Of a stretch of 64,000 nucleotides of DNA, positions 57,335-64,000 are shown one piece after another. The stretch lies in the NCBI GenBank assembly GCA_900114805.1, contig FOZN01000004.1, forward strand, positions 434,001 to 498,000. The letters are read 5' to 3'. Under the pieces are notes generated by a model. That model worked only from the letters and a program-made list of their open reading frames with translations. It was not told the DNA's origin and ran no database searches. The DNA comes from Agrococcus baldri (lineage in GTDB: Bacteria > Actinomycetota > Actinomycetes > Actinomycetales > Microbacteriaceae). Made by a program: the position numbers and the translations under genes. Position 1 is the stretch's first letter, and every line of letters starts with the position of its first letter.

Positions 57335-58417
57335 CTAGGCGTTGCGCCCGCGCGCCGCCACCCGCCAGCGCGCCGCGGGCTCGCGGTCGTCGCCGCGGTC
57401 GTAGACGACCAGCTCGTCGACCATGTTGACCGCGATGCAGACGTGGTTCGGCACGACGCGCACAACGCTGCCGAGCGCCGGCAGCGCACGGGATCCGCTC
57501 GGCAGCTCGACGACCGCATGGTGCTCGCTCAGCTGCACGACGCGCGCCTCGGGGTGATCGAGCAAGCGCCCGTGGCCGCTCGCCCAGGTGGCGCGATCCG
57601 GGCCGAGCACCTTCGAGCCGGCGTCCAGCACCAGCCGCCCGCCCGCGTGCGAGACGACGGTGGCATGGCACGTGAGGGCGATCTCCTCGGGCTGCGCTGA
57701 GCCGAGCTCCCACTGCTGCGCGTCGCCGAAGACGGTCACGCCCGGGCGCAGCTCGTTCACCGGTGAGTCGATCTCGAGGGCAGCGGCGAGGCTGGGGGTC
57801 GACCCGCCGGAGATCACCATCGGCTCGACGCCGGCATCGCGCAGCGACGCCGCAGCTCGCGTGAGCGCATCCGCCTCGTCGCGGGCCGCGCGCTCGCGCG
57901 CCTCGGGCGCGTAGGCGTGGCCGGGGAACGAGAAGACCCCCTCGACGTCGACGCCCGCCTGCACCGCGGCCGAGGCGACTTCCCCTGCTGCTGCCGGAGC
58001 GCATCCGGAGCGGTGATGGCCGGCATCGACCTCCACGCGCGCCGAGACGCGGCCGGCGAGGCCCGCGTGGACAAGCCGGACGACGCCCTCGAGCGAGTCG
58101 ACGCCGACCGAGATCGCCGCACCGCGCGCGGCGAGCGCGCTGAGCCTGGCGGCCTTGTCCGCGTCGATCCAGAGCGGGTAGGCGATGCACAGGTCGTCGA
58201 GCCCGGCCGCGGCGAAGACCTCGGCCTCCCCCACCGTCGCCACCGTGAGGCCGTGCGCGCCGGCCGCCACCTGCATCCGCCCGATCTCGATCGTCTTGTG
58301 CGTCTTCGCGTGCGGGCGCAGCGCGATGCCGCGCGCGGTGGCCGCCTCGGCGACGCGAGCGATGTTCGCCTGCATGCGCTCGAGGTCGATCGCCAGGAAG
58401 GGCGTGCTGAGAGCCAT
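57335..58417 (-). CDS. PLP-dependent D-threonine aldolase / D-serine dehydratase-like enzyme
   Basis: 360 residues, alanine-racemase-type barrel. PLP Lys K38 in LRPHAKTHKT, substrate/phosphate-binding stretches EVDAGHHRSG (about 127-136) and SGGSTPS, and a C-terminal metal site H325/C327 (PNHVC) seen in eukaryote-like D-serine dehydratases and D-threonine aldolases. It cleaves or dehydrates a D-3-hydroxyamino acid; which one is not clear. TAGCAT box six bases before the ATG. Confidence 0.88.
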   Translation of the reverse strand: MALSTPFLAIDLERMQANIARVAEAATARGIALRPHAKTHKTIEIGRMQVAAGAHGLTVATVGEAEVFAAAGLDDLCIAYPLWIDADKAARLSALAARGAAISVGVDSLEGVVRLVHAGLAGRVSARVEVDAGHHRSGCAPAAAGEVASAAVQAGVDVEGVFSFPGHAYAPEARERAARDEADALTRAAASLRDAGVEPMVISGGSTPSLAAALEIDSPVNELRPGVTVFGDAQQWELGSAQPEEIALTCHATVVSHAGGRLVLDAGSKVLGPDRATWASGHGRLLDHPEARVVQLSEHHAVVELPSGSRALPALGSVVRVVPNHVCIAVNMVDELVVYDRGDDREPAARWRVAARGRNA

Positions 58418-58423
58418 GGCTCG

Positions 58424-58429
58424 ATGCTA
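58424..58429 (-). promoter_or_regulatory. -10 box (TAGCAT) of the leaderless PLP enzyme gene
   Basis: TAGCAT with 6 nt to the ATG at 58417. Confidence 0.5.
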
Positions 58430-58492
58430 GGCCGCGTACGGCGCGCGCCACTCCGTGCGGCGGCGATGTCGCAGCACGTGCGATCATCTGGC

Positions 58493-59677
58493 ATGACCGC
58501 AGACGCGCGCTACGCCCTGCTCCGGCCCGCGGACGCATCGCGCTCCGATCGCGTGACCTACGTCGAGCTGTTCTTCGACCTCGTCTTCGTCTTCGCGCTC
58601 ACCCAGCTCTCCGCCTATCTCTACGAGCACCAGACCCCGCTGGGCGCGCTCGAGGGCACCATCATGGTGACGGCGCTGTGGTGGGCCTGGGTCGCGACCA
58701 CCTGGGTGACCAACTGGCTCGACCCGATCAGGCTGCCGGTGCGCGGCGCGGTCATCGCGATCGCGCTGGTGGCGCTCGTGATGAGCGTGTCGATCGCCGA
58801 TTCCTTCGGCGAGCGGGCTTGGGTGTTCGCCGCGGCGTACGTCGTCATGCAGCTCGGGCGTACGGGCTTCATCGTGCTCGCGACCCGGCGGGAGGATCGC
58901 GAGGTGGCGCTGGACTTCACCCGCGTGCTCGTCTGGACGGCGGCCGGCGGCGCGCTCTGGATCGTCGGGGCGCTGCTGCCGCTGGCCGCCCAGCTGCCGC
59001 TGTGGGCCGCCGCGCTCGGCATCGAGCTGCTGGGCACCAGGCTCGGGTTCCCGGTGCCGCGGATGGGCCGGGTCGAGATGGGCCGCTGGGACCTCTCCGG
59101 CGCGCACATCGCCGAGCGCTCGGCGCTGTTCGTGCTGATCGCGCTCGGCGAGGGGCTGCTGGTGACCGGCTTCGCCTTCGTCGACCTCGAGATCACACCG
59201 CAGGCGGTCATCGCGATGCTGCTGGCGTTCTGCACCGCGGCCGCGCTCTGGTGGATCTACTTCGATCACGGCGAGCGCATCGGCGCGGAGGCGATGGACG
59301 CCTCGGAGGCGCCCGGGCGCCTCGCGCGCACGGCCTACACCTACGTGCATCTGCTCGTGATCGGCGGCATCGTGCTCGTCAGCGTGGGCGACAAGGAGGT
59401 GCTGGCGCATCCCGACGAGCAGAGCGTCTCGGCGGTCGTCGCGGTGGTCGGAGGCCCGCTGCTGTTCCTCGTGGGCACGTGCTGGTTCCGGCGGCTGCTC
59501 GAGCGCCGCTGGATCATCCCGCAGGCGGTGGGCGTGCTCGCGCTCATCGCCGTCGGCTGCGTGTCACCGCTGCTCACCTCGCTCGGCACGAGCGCTGCGG
59601 CGACGCTCGTGCTGGTGGGCGTGGCGGCCATGGAGACCGTGCAGCGCATCAGTCGCCGGCGCCGCAGCGGCGGCTGA
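58493..59677 (+). CDS. Low-temperature-requirement A (LtrA) family membrane protein
   Basis: 394 residues with about ten to eleven hydrophobic helices. VTYVELFFDLVFVFALTQL (about 22-40) is the LtrA signature, as is HIAERSALFVLIALGE near residue 204. Function is not well defined (named for a Listeria cold-growth gene). The start at 58493 is set by the family start; the upstream frame belongs to the opposite strand. Its 3' end runs into a degenerate tandem repeat. Confidence 0.9.
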   Translation: MTADARYALLRPADASRSDRVTYVELFFDLVFVFALTQLSAYLYEHQTPLGALEGTIMVTALWWAWVATTWVTNWLDPIRLPVRGAVIAIALVALVMSVSIADSFGERAWVFAAAYVVMQLGRTGFIVLATRREDREVALDFTRVLVWTAAGGALWIVGALLPLAAQLPLWAAALGIELLGTRLGFPVPRMGRVEMGRWDLSGAHIAERSALFVLIALGEGLLVTGFAFVDLEITPQAVIAMLLAFCTAAALWWIYFDHGERIGAEAMDASEAPGRLARTAYTYVHLLVIGGIVLVSVGDKEVLAHPDEQSVSAVVAVVGGPLLFLVGTCWFRRLLERRWIIPQAVGVLALIAVGCVSPLLTSLGTSAAATLVLVGVAAMETVQRISRRRRSGG

Positions 59678-59780
59678 GGGCACCTGGCGGCGCCGCAGCG
59701 GCGGCTGAGCGCACCCGGCGGCTCCGCGCACGGCAGCCGAGCGCACCCGCGCGGACGTGCCGCGCAGCGGCAGCCGAGAC
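59658..59780 (+). repeat. Degenerate 31-bp tandem repeat at the 3' end of ltrA
   Basis: Units begin at 59658, 59689 and 59720 (exact 31-bp period), each with a GC-rich head, GGCTGAG or AGCCGAG, and GCACC. A fourth, longer unit (59751-59780) carries a six-base insertion. The first unit overlaps the ltrA stop; units 1 and 2 are nearly identical and units 3 and 4 are diverged. Confidence 0.75.
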
Positions 59781-59783
59781 GGC

Positions 59784-60608
59784 TCAGGCGGCTGCCTGGT
59801 CGTGCCGGAGCCGCGACGTGAGGTAGAGCCGATGCGCGGTGATGACCAGTGCGAGCCAGGCCGCGCCGAGCGCCCAGCCGGCCACCACATCCGTCACCCA
59901 GTGGTGGCCGAGGTAGACGCGGCTGGCCGCCACGAGCAGCGATGCCACCACGGCGACCACGACGATGAGCACCCGCGACCAGGTCGTGAGCCGGCGGAGG
60001 ATGAGCAGGTAAGCGATGACGCCCAGGATCGCCGCCGCGTTGAGCGTGTGGCCGCTGGGGAACGAGGCGGAGACCTCGTAGGGCGGCACGGCATCGATGA
60101 TCGGCGGGCGGTCGCGGCCGATGAGCAGCTTGCCAGCGACCGTCATCAGCAGCGAGCCGGCGCCGGTCGCGACGATCAGCACCGTCGGCGTCCACGAGCG
60201 ACGACGGATGCTGAGGATGACGAGCGCCGCGACCGCGACGAGCGGCATGCCCACGGTGCCCGCGAGATCCGTGAACGCGGTGATGAACGCATCCGCCCCC
60301 GGGCTTCGGATGGTGAGGATGGCGTCGAGCACCGGCCGGTCGATGCCTGCGATGCCGTCCTCGTCGGTGACCGCGTCGTAGACCTCGACGGCCAGCAGGC
60401 TGAGGCCGAAGGCGATCGCCGCGCCGACCGCGAGCGTGATGAGCAGCGTGCCGTAGGGCGTGACGACCTCGCCGAGCCACTTCGCGAGCTGCGCCATGCG
60501 GTGGCCGAGCCGGCTGCGCCAGTGGGTCAGCTCGACCGAGCCGACGCTGGTGTCCTGCTGGCGCTCGCCGGCGGGCCCGTGCACGGGCTGCGTCCGATCG
60601 CTTGGCAT
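59784..60608 (-). CDS. PAP2-superfamily membrane phosphatase
   Basis: 274 residues, about six transmembrane helices. Phosphatase motifs KLLIGRDRPP (C1, Lys-Arg), PSGHT (C2) and SRVYLGHHWVTDVVAG (C3, with catalytic His) are complete. Acts on lipid phosphates such as undecaprenyl pyrophosphate or phosphatidate at the membrane surface. ATG at 60608 has GGGAAG upstream; ATG at 60632 would extend by eight residues toward the tRNA. Confidence 0.9.
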   Translation of the reverse strand: MPSDRTQPVHGPAGERQQDTSVGSVELTHWRSRLGHRMAQLAKWLGEVVTPYGTLLITLAVGAAIAFGLSLLAVEVYDAVTDEDGIAGIDRPVLDAILTIRSPGADAFITAFTDLAGTVGMPLVAVAALVILSIRRRSWTPTVLIVATGAGSLLMTVAGKLLIGRDRPPIIDAVPPYEVSASFPSGHTLNAAAILGVIAYLLILRRLTTWSRVLIVVVAVVASLLVAASRVYLGHHWVTDVVAGWALGAAWLALVITAHRLYLTSRLRHDQAAA

Positions 60609-60644
60609 TGGTCTTCCCGCTCTCGTGACCATGAAGCAGATGTG

Positions 60645-60718
60645 TAGGGCGGACGGGACTTGAACCCGTGACCGACGGATTATGAGTCCGCTGCTCTAAC
60701 CAGCTGAGCTACCGCCCC
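60645..60718 (-). tRNA. tRNA-Met (CAT), possibly tRNA-Ile2
   Basis: 74 nt: acceptor GGGGCGG/CCGCCCT, D-arm GCTCAGCTGGTTAGAGC, anticodon loop CTCATAA (anticodon CAT), T-arm ACGGGTTCAAGTCCCGT. A CAT anticodon with a CTCATAA loop is found in both elongator tRNA-Met and tRNA-Ile2; the first pair is G1-U72 and CCA is not encoded. Which one it is cannot be told without isotype scoring. Confidence 0.9.
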
Positions 60719-60720
60719 GT

Positions 60721-60733
60721 GGGCCTTCGGCCC
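60721..60733 (-). terminator. Small hairpin between glycosyltransferase and tRNA-Met genes
   Basis: GGGCC, loop TTC, GGCCC (C-TTCG-G closing on the plus strand), 11 bases from the glycosyltransferase stop. Confidence 0.45.
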
Positions 60734-60744
60734 GGGAATCGAGC

Positions 60745-61944
60745 CTAGTCCGCGATCTCGACGCGCGTGTCGGGATCAGCGACGTGCTCGCCGCGGTAGA
60801 TGCGCTCGAACGCGGTGATGGTCGCCTCGATGTCGTGCGGTGCGACCATCTGCAGGCTGTGCTGCTGATACAGCGCGTACTGCTCATCGCTCAGGCGCAG
60901 GATGCGCTCGAGCTTCTCGGCGAGGTCGGCCGCGTCGTCGGGCCGGAAGAGCCAGCCGTTGACGCCATCGGTGACCAGGTGCGGCAGCGCCATGGCGTCG
61001 GCGGCCACCACGGGCAGACCGGTCGCCATCGCCTCCATGGTCGCGATCGACTGCAGCTCTGCCGTCGACGGCATCGCGAACACCTCGGCGGAGCGCAGCC
61101 GCTGGCGCAGCTCCTCGTCGGAGACGAAGCCCGTCAGCGTCACCCGGTCGGCGACGTGCAGCTTGCGCGCCTGCGCTCCGAGCTCGTCGATCTGGTCGCC
61201 GCCGCCGACGATGTCGAGGTGCCACGGCAGATCCTGCGGCAGCTGGGCGACGGCGTGCACGAGCGTCTCGAGCCGCTTCTCGCTCGTGACGCGGCCGACG
61301 AACACGATGCGACCGCGTTGGCGCTCCGGGTTCGGGCTGTACTCGTCGCCGGGCAGGCCGCACGAGATCGCGTGCACGTCGCGCAGCCCGGTCTTCAGCT
61401 CGAGGTAGTCGGCGCTGCGCCGCGTCGGCGTCGTGACGACGTCGCAGCGACTCAGCACGGTCGCGGCGTCCTGCCACAGCCGGTCGACCGTCTGATGCTG
61501 CAGGAAGGCGGGGATGTTCGAGTGATCCATGAGGTTCTCGAACATGAGGTGGTTGGTGCCGACGACGCGGATGCCACGCTTCTTCGCCTCGCTCGAGAAG
61601 GCGCGGCCGAGGATGATGTGCGACTGGAAGTGCACGACATCCGGCCGGAGCGCGTCGAGGAGCGACGCGGCGTTCGCGAACATCCGCCAGGGATGCGCGA
61701 AGCGCAGCCATTCGTGGCCCGGGTAGAGCATCGACCGCAGGCGGTGCACGCTGAAGCGCTGACCCTCATGCTCTTCGACGCGGGTGCCGTGCTTGCCCCT
61801 GCCGAGGGACGACGCCACCACGTGCACCTCGTGCCCGCGCTTGGTCAGCCTGGCCGCGAGCCGGGTGGTGAACTTCGCCGCCCCGTTCACGTCGGGCGCG
61901 AAGGTGTCGGTGGCGATCAGGATGCGCAGGGGGCGATCAGTCAT
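60745..61944 (-). CDS. GT4-family glycosyltransferase (GT-B)
   Basis: 399 residues. Glycosyltransferase family 4 with a Rossmann-like N-terminus: ILIATDTFAPDVNGAAKF (about 8-25) and HFQSHIILGRAF. In the C-terminal donor domain, IVFVGRVTSEKRLETLV (about 217-233) and the E-x7-E motif in AELQSIATMEAMATGLPVV. Resembles mannosyltransferases of phosphatidylinositol mannoside or glycolipid synthesis. Acceptor unknown. Overlaps the transporter upstream by eight bases, implying coupled expression. Confidence 0.9.
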   Translation of the reverse strand: MTDRPLRILIATDTFAPDVNGAAKFTTRLAARLTKRGHEVHVVASSLGRGKHGTRVEEHEGQRFSVHRLRSMLYPGHEWLRFAHPWRMFANAASLLDALRPDVVHFQSHIILGRAFSSEAKKRGIRVVGTNHLMFENLMDHSNIPAFLQHQTVDRLWQDAATVLSRCDVVTTPTRRSADYLELKTGLRDVHAISCGLPGDEYSPNPERQRGRIVFVGRVTSEKRLETLVHAVAQLPQDLPWHLDIVGGGDQIDELGAQARKLHVADRVTLTGFVSDEELRQRLRSAEVFAMPSTAELQSIATMEAMATGLPVVAADAMALPHLVTDGVNGWLFRPDDAADLAEKLERILRLSDEQYALYQQHSLQMVAPHDIEATITAFERIYRGEHVADPDTRVEIAD

Positions 61945-62878
61945 TGTTCTCCTCGGACGACTCGAGCGTCCGGATCTGTGGGTGGTGCCTGGCGAGCTGG
62001 AGGACGCCCCAGACGGCGAGTGCCCCGGCGGCGGCGAACACCATGATCGCCCATGGCGGCGTCTCAGCGGCCTCGCCGAGCACGGTCACGCCGATGAGGA
62101 CCGCCACGAGCGGGTCGACCACGGTGAGGCCGGCGATGACGAGATCGGGCGGGCCGGAGGCGTGTGCGAGCTGCACGGCGTAGCTGCCGACCAGCATCGC
62201 GACCAGCAGAGCTGCGCCGCAGACGATCGTCAGCCAGTCGAAGTTGCCGGAGATGATACGGTTGATCACGATCTTCGAGAGCGTCACGACGAAGCCGTAG
62301 AGCACCCCGGCGGAGACGATGTAGAAGACGGCGTTCGCCCGGCTGCGGTAGATCCACCACACGATGCCGAGCCCCACCAGCGCCACCACCAGCAGCGACA
62401 GGACCGTCAGCAGCTGACGATCCTGGATCGGCCGCTCCACCGCGAAGATCGCGGCGACGGTGACGAAGAGGCCGATGCCGACCAGGCAGGTCACGATCGC
62501 TCGGATCGTGCGGTGGTCGAGCCGGATGTTCGCGAGGCGCGAGTTGAGGATGGCCGTCACGACCAGCGCGACGGCGCCGAGCGGCTGCACGACGATCAGC
62601 GGCGCGAGGGCGAGGGCTCCGAGCTGCAGGACGATCGCGAGACCCAGCAGCAGCGTGCCGATCACCCATGCCGGGTTGCGCAGCAGCCGCAGCACCGCTG
62701 AACCGCCCAGCTGGGCGCCGCGCTGGTCACCGCCCTCGAAGTGGCCGACGCCGCGGTGCTGGAACTGCGTGCCCACCGAGAGGAAGATGGCGCCGACGAT
62801 GGCGACCGGGATCCCGAGGGCCTGGAGCGGCGTGAGAGAGATCTCAGCAGCCAGGTCGTCGAGCGCGGTGAAGAGCAC
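61937..62878 (-). CDS. EamA/DMT-type transporter (DMT family)
   Basis: 313 residues with about nine or ten helices. Begins with GTG (MLFTALDDL), and VLQLGALALAPLIVVQPLGAVALV (about 74-97, two segments) matches the EamA/NIPA-like transporter group (NIPA-like Mg transport or similar in distant relatives). Substrate unknown. TACTGT box six bases upstream of the GTG. Its 3' end overlaps the glycosyltransferase start by eight bases. Divergent from def. Confidence 0.82.
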   Translation of the reverse strand: MLFTALDDLAAEISLTPLQALGIPVAIVGAIFLSVGTQFQHRGVGHFEGGDQRGAQLGGSAVLRLLRNPAWVIGTLLLGLAIVLQLGALALAPLIVVQPLGAVALVVTAILNSRLANIRLDHRTIRAIVTCLVGIGLFVTVAAIFAVERPIQDRQLLTVLSLLVVALVGLGIVWWIYRSRANAVFYIVSAGVLYGFVVTLSKIVINRIISGNFDWLTIVCGAALLVAMLVGSYAVQLAHASGPPDLVIAGLTVVDPLVAVLIGVTVLGEAAETPPWAIMVFAAAGALAVWGVLQLARHHPQIRTLESSEENND

Positions 62879-62884
62879 TTGAAG

Positions 62885-62890
62885 ACAGTA
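62885..62890 (-). promoter_or_regulatory. -10 box (TACTGT) of the leaderless EamA-type gene
   Basis: TACTGT with 6 nt to the GTG at 62878. Confidence 0.5.
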
Positions 62891-62907
62891 CTCTGCACGG
62901 TCATCGA

Positions 62908-62913
62908 TACCCT
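62908..62913 (+). promoter_or_regulatory. -10 box (TACCCT) of leaderless def
   Basis: TACCCT with 7 nt to the ATG at 62921; 17 bp from the opposing box. Confidence 0.5.
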
Positions 62914-62920
62914 GGAGGAC

Positions 62921-63484
62921 ATGACTGTTCTGCCCATCTGCATCACCGGTGAGCCCGTGCTGCACCAGGCCGCCGAGCCCGTCGTCGCGTTCGACGCCGA
63001 GCTCGCGACCCTTGTCGCCGACATGTTCGAGACCATGGAGGCTGCGCCCGGTGTGGGCCTGGCAGCGCCCCAGATCGGCATCGGCCGGCGCCTGTTCGTC
63101 TACGACTGGACGGATGCGGAAGGCACGCGAACGCGCGGGGTGGCCGCAAACCCGCAGCTGTGGGTCTCTCCCCCGCCGCTCGGGATCCCCGACGAGGAGG
63201 ACGAGGAGGGCTGCCTCTCCATCCCGGGCGAGCGCTTCGCCCTCAAGCGCAGCGATCGGGCGATCCTGCGGGCACAGGACGAGCACGGCGAGCACTACGA
63301 GCTCGAAGCCTCAGGCTGGCTCGCGCGCATCCTGCAGCATGAGTACGACCACCTGGACGGCGTCCTCTACGCGGACCGGCTGGATGCGTTCGGCACGAAG
63401 GGCGTGCAGAAGGCGGTCAAGAAGAACAAGTGGGGCGTGCCCGGGCTGTCCTGGATGCCGGGCGTCGACGACCTCGAGGACTGA
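62921..63484 (+). CDS. def: Peptide deformylase
   Basis: Removes the formyl group from nascent proteins before Met removal by MAP. 187 residues. Motifs GVGLAAPQ (44-51), EEGCLS with metal ligand C98, and QHEYDHLDG with H140, catalytic E141 and H144 are complete. The TACCCT box, seven bases before the ATG, predicts a leaderless mRNA. Followed by a coupled small gene (TGATG). Confidence 0.96.
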   Translation: MTVLPICITGEPVLHQAAEPVVAFDAELATLVADMFETMEAAPGVGLAAPQIGIGRRLFVYDWTDAEGTRTRGVAANPQLWVSPPPLGIPDEEDEEGCLSIPGERFALKRSDRAILRAQDEHGEHYELEASGWLARILQHEYDHLDGVLYADRLDAFGTKGVQKAVKKNKWGVPGLSWMPGVDDLED

Positions 63485-63642
63485 TGCCGGGTGATTCCCT
63501 AGACGGCACGTCCATCGACGTCAAGATCGCGCACGAGCTGTTCGAGTCGTTCGTCGGCTCGGTCGGCTCCGGCACTCCACAGGCAGCCATCTACGAGCCC
63601 TCTGCGGGTGGTTCGGATGCCTTCGAGGACGGCGGCGAGTAG
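63484..63642 (+). CDS. 52-residue acidic hypothetical protein
   Basis: ATG overlaps the def stop (TGATG). Sequence is acidic and Ser/Gly-rich (MPGDSLDGTSIDVKIAHELF start, SDAFEDGGE end). No similarity recognised. The overlap and matching base composition favour a real coding gene, but it is short. Confidence 0.5.
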   Translation: MPGDSLDGTSIDVKIAHELFESFVGSVGSGTPQAAIYEPSAGGSDAFEDGGE

Positions 63643-63675
63643 CGCACGCTTGTCGGCAGGTCGGCGGATGGGAAA

Positions 63676-63701
63676 GGCCCCCACCCCGAGGGGTGAGGGC
63701 C
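63676..63701 (-). terminator. Terminator of tRNA-Asn
   Basis: On the minus strand GGCCC pairs with GGGCC and CACCC with GGGTG around one mismatch, followed by TTT. It is six bases past the tRNA 3' end. Confidence 0.75.
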
Positions 63702-63706
63702 GGTCG

Positions 63707-63779
63707 CTCCCCGAGATGGACTCGAACCATCAACCTGCCGGTTAACAGCCGGCTGCTCTGCCAATTGAGCTATCGAGGA
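63707..63779 (-). tRNA. tRNA-Asn (GTT anticodon)
   Basis: 73 nt: acceptor TCCTCGA/TCGGGGA, D-arm GCTCAATTGGCAGAGC, anticodon stem GCCGG/CCGGC with loop CTGTTAA (anticodon GTT), T-arm GATGGTTCGAGTCCATC. CCA is not encoded. Confidence 0.97.
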
Positions 63780-63894
63780 TCGCTGCAGGAGCGACGTCAA
63801 TCGTAGCATCACTCACGGGCCGGGGTCACATCGAGCGGCTCTCGGCGTCCAATGTCAGTGGCCGCATCTACTCTCGTCGCAACGGACGGAGTCG

Positions 63895-64000
63895 ATGATG
63901 ACCGAGCAGCAGGTGGGCGCAGCGGTGGAAGCCGCGCGTGCCGTGCTCGATCGCATCGATTCGCTCGCGGCCGCGCCGGTTGTCGAGGTCGAGGATGTGC
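63895..64000 (+). CDS. Start of an unrecognised gene, cut by window edge
   Basis: Begins MMTEQQVGAAVEAARAV and continues off the end; only about 35 codons visible. GGACGGAG precedes the ATG and a TACTCT -10 box lies at 63869-63874. An N-terminal helical start of this sort is seen in DUF222/HNH endonuclease proteins among others, but the fragment is too short to assign. Confidence 0.55.
   Translation, partial: MMTEQQVGAAVEAARAVLDRIDSLAAAPVVEVEDV

Overview
The window is a gene-dense, GC-rich actinobacterial chromosome segment. The family-restricted markers (SepH, DUF3159-DUF3710-dut, DUF4193, DUF3145, DUF4191, FasR-FabD-FabH-ACP-FabF, polyphosphate glucokinase, GlnE between two glutamine synthetases) point to Microbacteriaceae. 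Agrococcus-like GC is possible, but the genus cannot be fixed from sequence alone. Almost everything is core metabolism or information processing. I see no insertion sequence, prophage, CRISPR array or integrated element, and no clear candidate for a wholly new system. The more unusual content is regulatory.

Layout. 1-4.3 kb (minus): 3' part-truncated aconitase, then the dut-DUF3710-DUF3159 operon. 4.3-10.3 kb: DUF3093, DUF4193, sepH, an MHS transporter, and a coupled hydroxyacid dehydrogenase/zinc alcohol dehydrogenase pair. 10.3-13.7 kb (minus): a 37-residue membrane peptide, a secreted WWG-repeat protein and an alkaline-phosphatase-superfamily enzyme. 13.7-20.5 kb: topoisomerase IV (parC plus, parE minus), a DUF7455-like small protein and the primary sigma factor sigA. 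20.7-28 kb: MFS transporter, PAC2 protein, leucyl aminopeptidase, lpd and a two-lipoyl-domain E2. 27.8-36 kb: pseudokinase, DUF4191, glnA behind a GlnR box, then glnA2-glnE. 36-43.5 kb: panB, DUF1697, SPOR-type protein, map, ppgK and the fructose operon (DeoR regulator, fruK, fruA). 43.5-46.8 kb: RNase P RNA, GNAT, coiled-coil protein, Nif3, tRNA-Val. 46.8-55.5 kb: peroxiredoxin, aceE, fasR-fabD-fabH-acpP-fabF, DUF3145. 55.6-64 kb: DUF1684, flavin oxidoreductase, PLP amino-acid enzyme, LtrA, PAP2 phosphatase, tRNA-Met, glycosyltransferase, EamA-like transporter, deformylase, tRNA-Asn and the start of a last gene.

How they work together. lpd and the E2 gene, with aceE 20 kb away, would supply the E3, E2 and E1p of pyruvate dehydrogenase; acetyl-CoA feeds aconitase and the fab cluster. 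glnA, glnA2 and glnE form a nitrogen-assimilation block. Two themes stand out in the non-coding DNA. Many genes begin 6-8 bases after a TANNNT-like -10 box, which suggests leaderless transcription, including several divergent gene pairs. Several promoters carry clear operator-like elements: an 18-bp palindrome before acnA, a tandem GlnR box before glnA, phased repeats before the fructose operon, an inverted repeat before the MHS transporter, and competing helices in the sigA leader.
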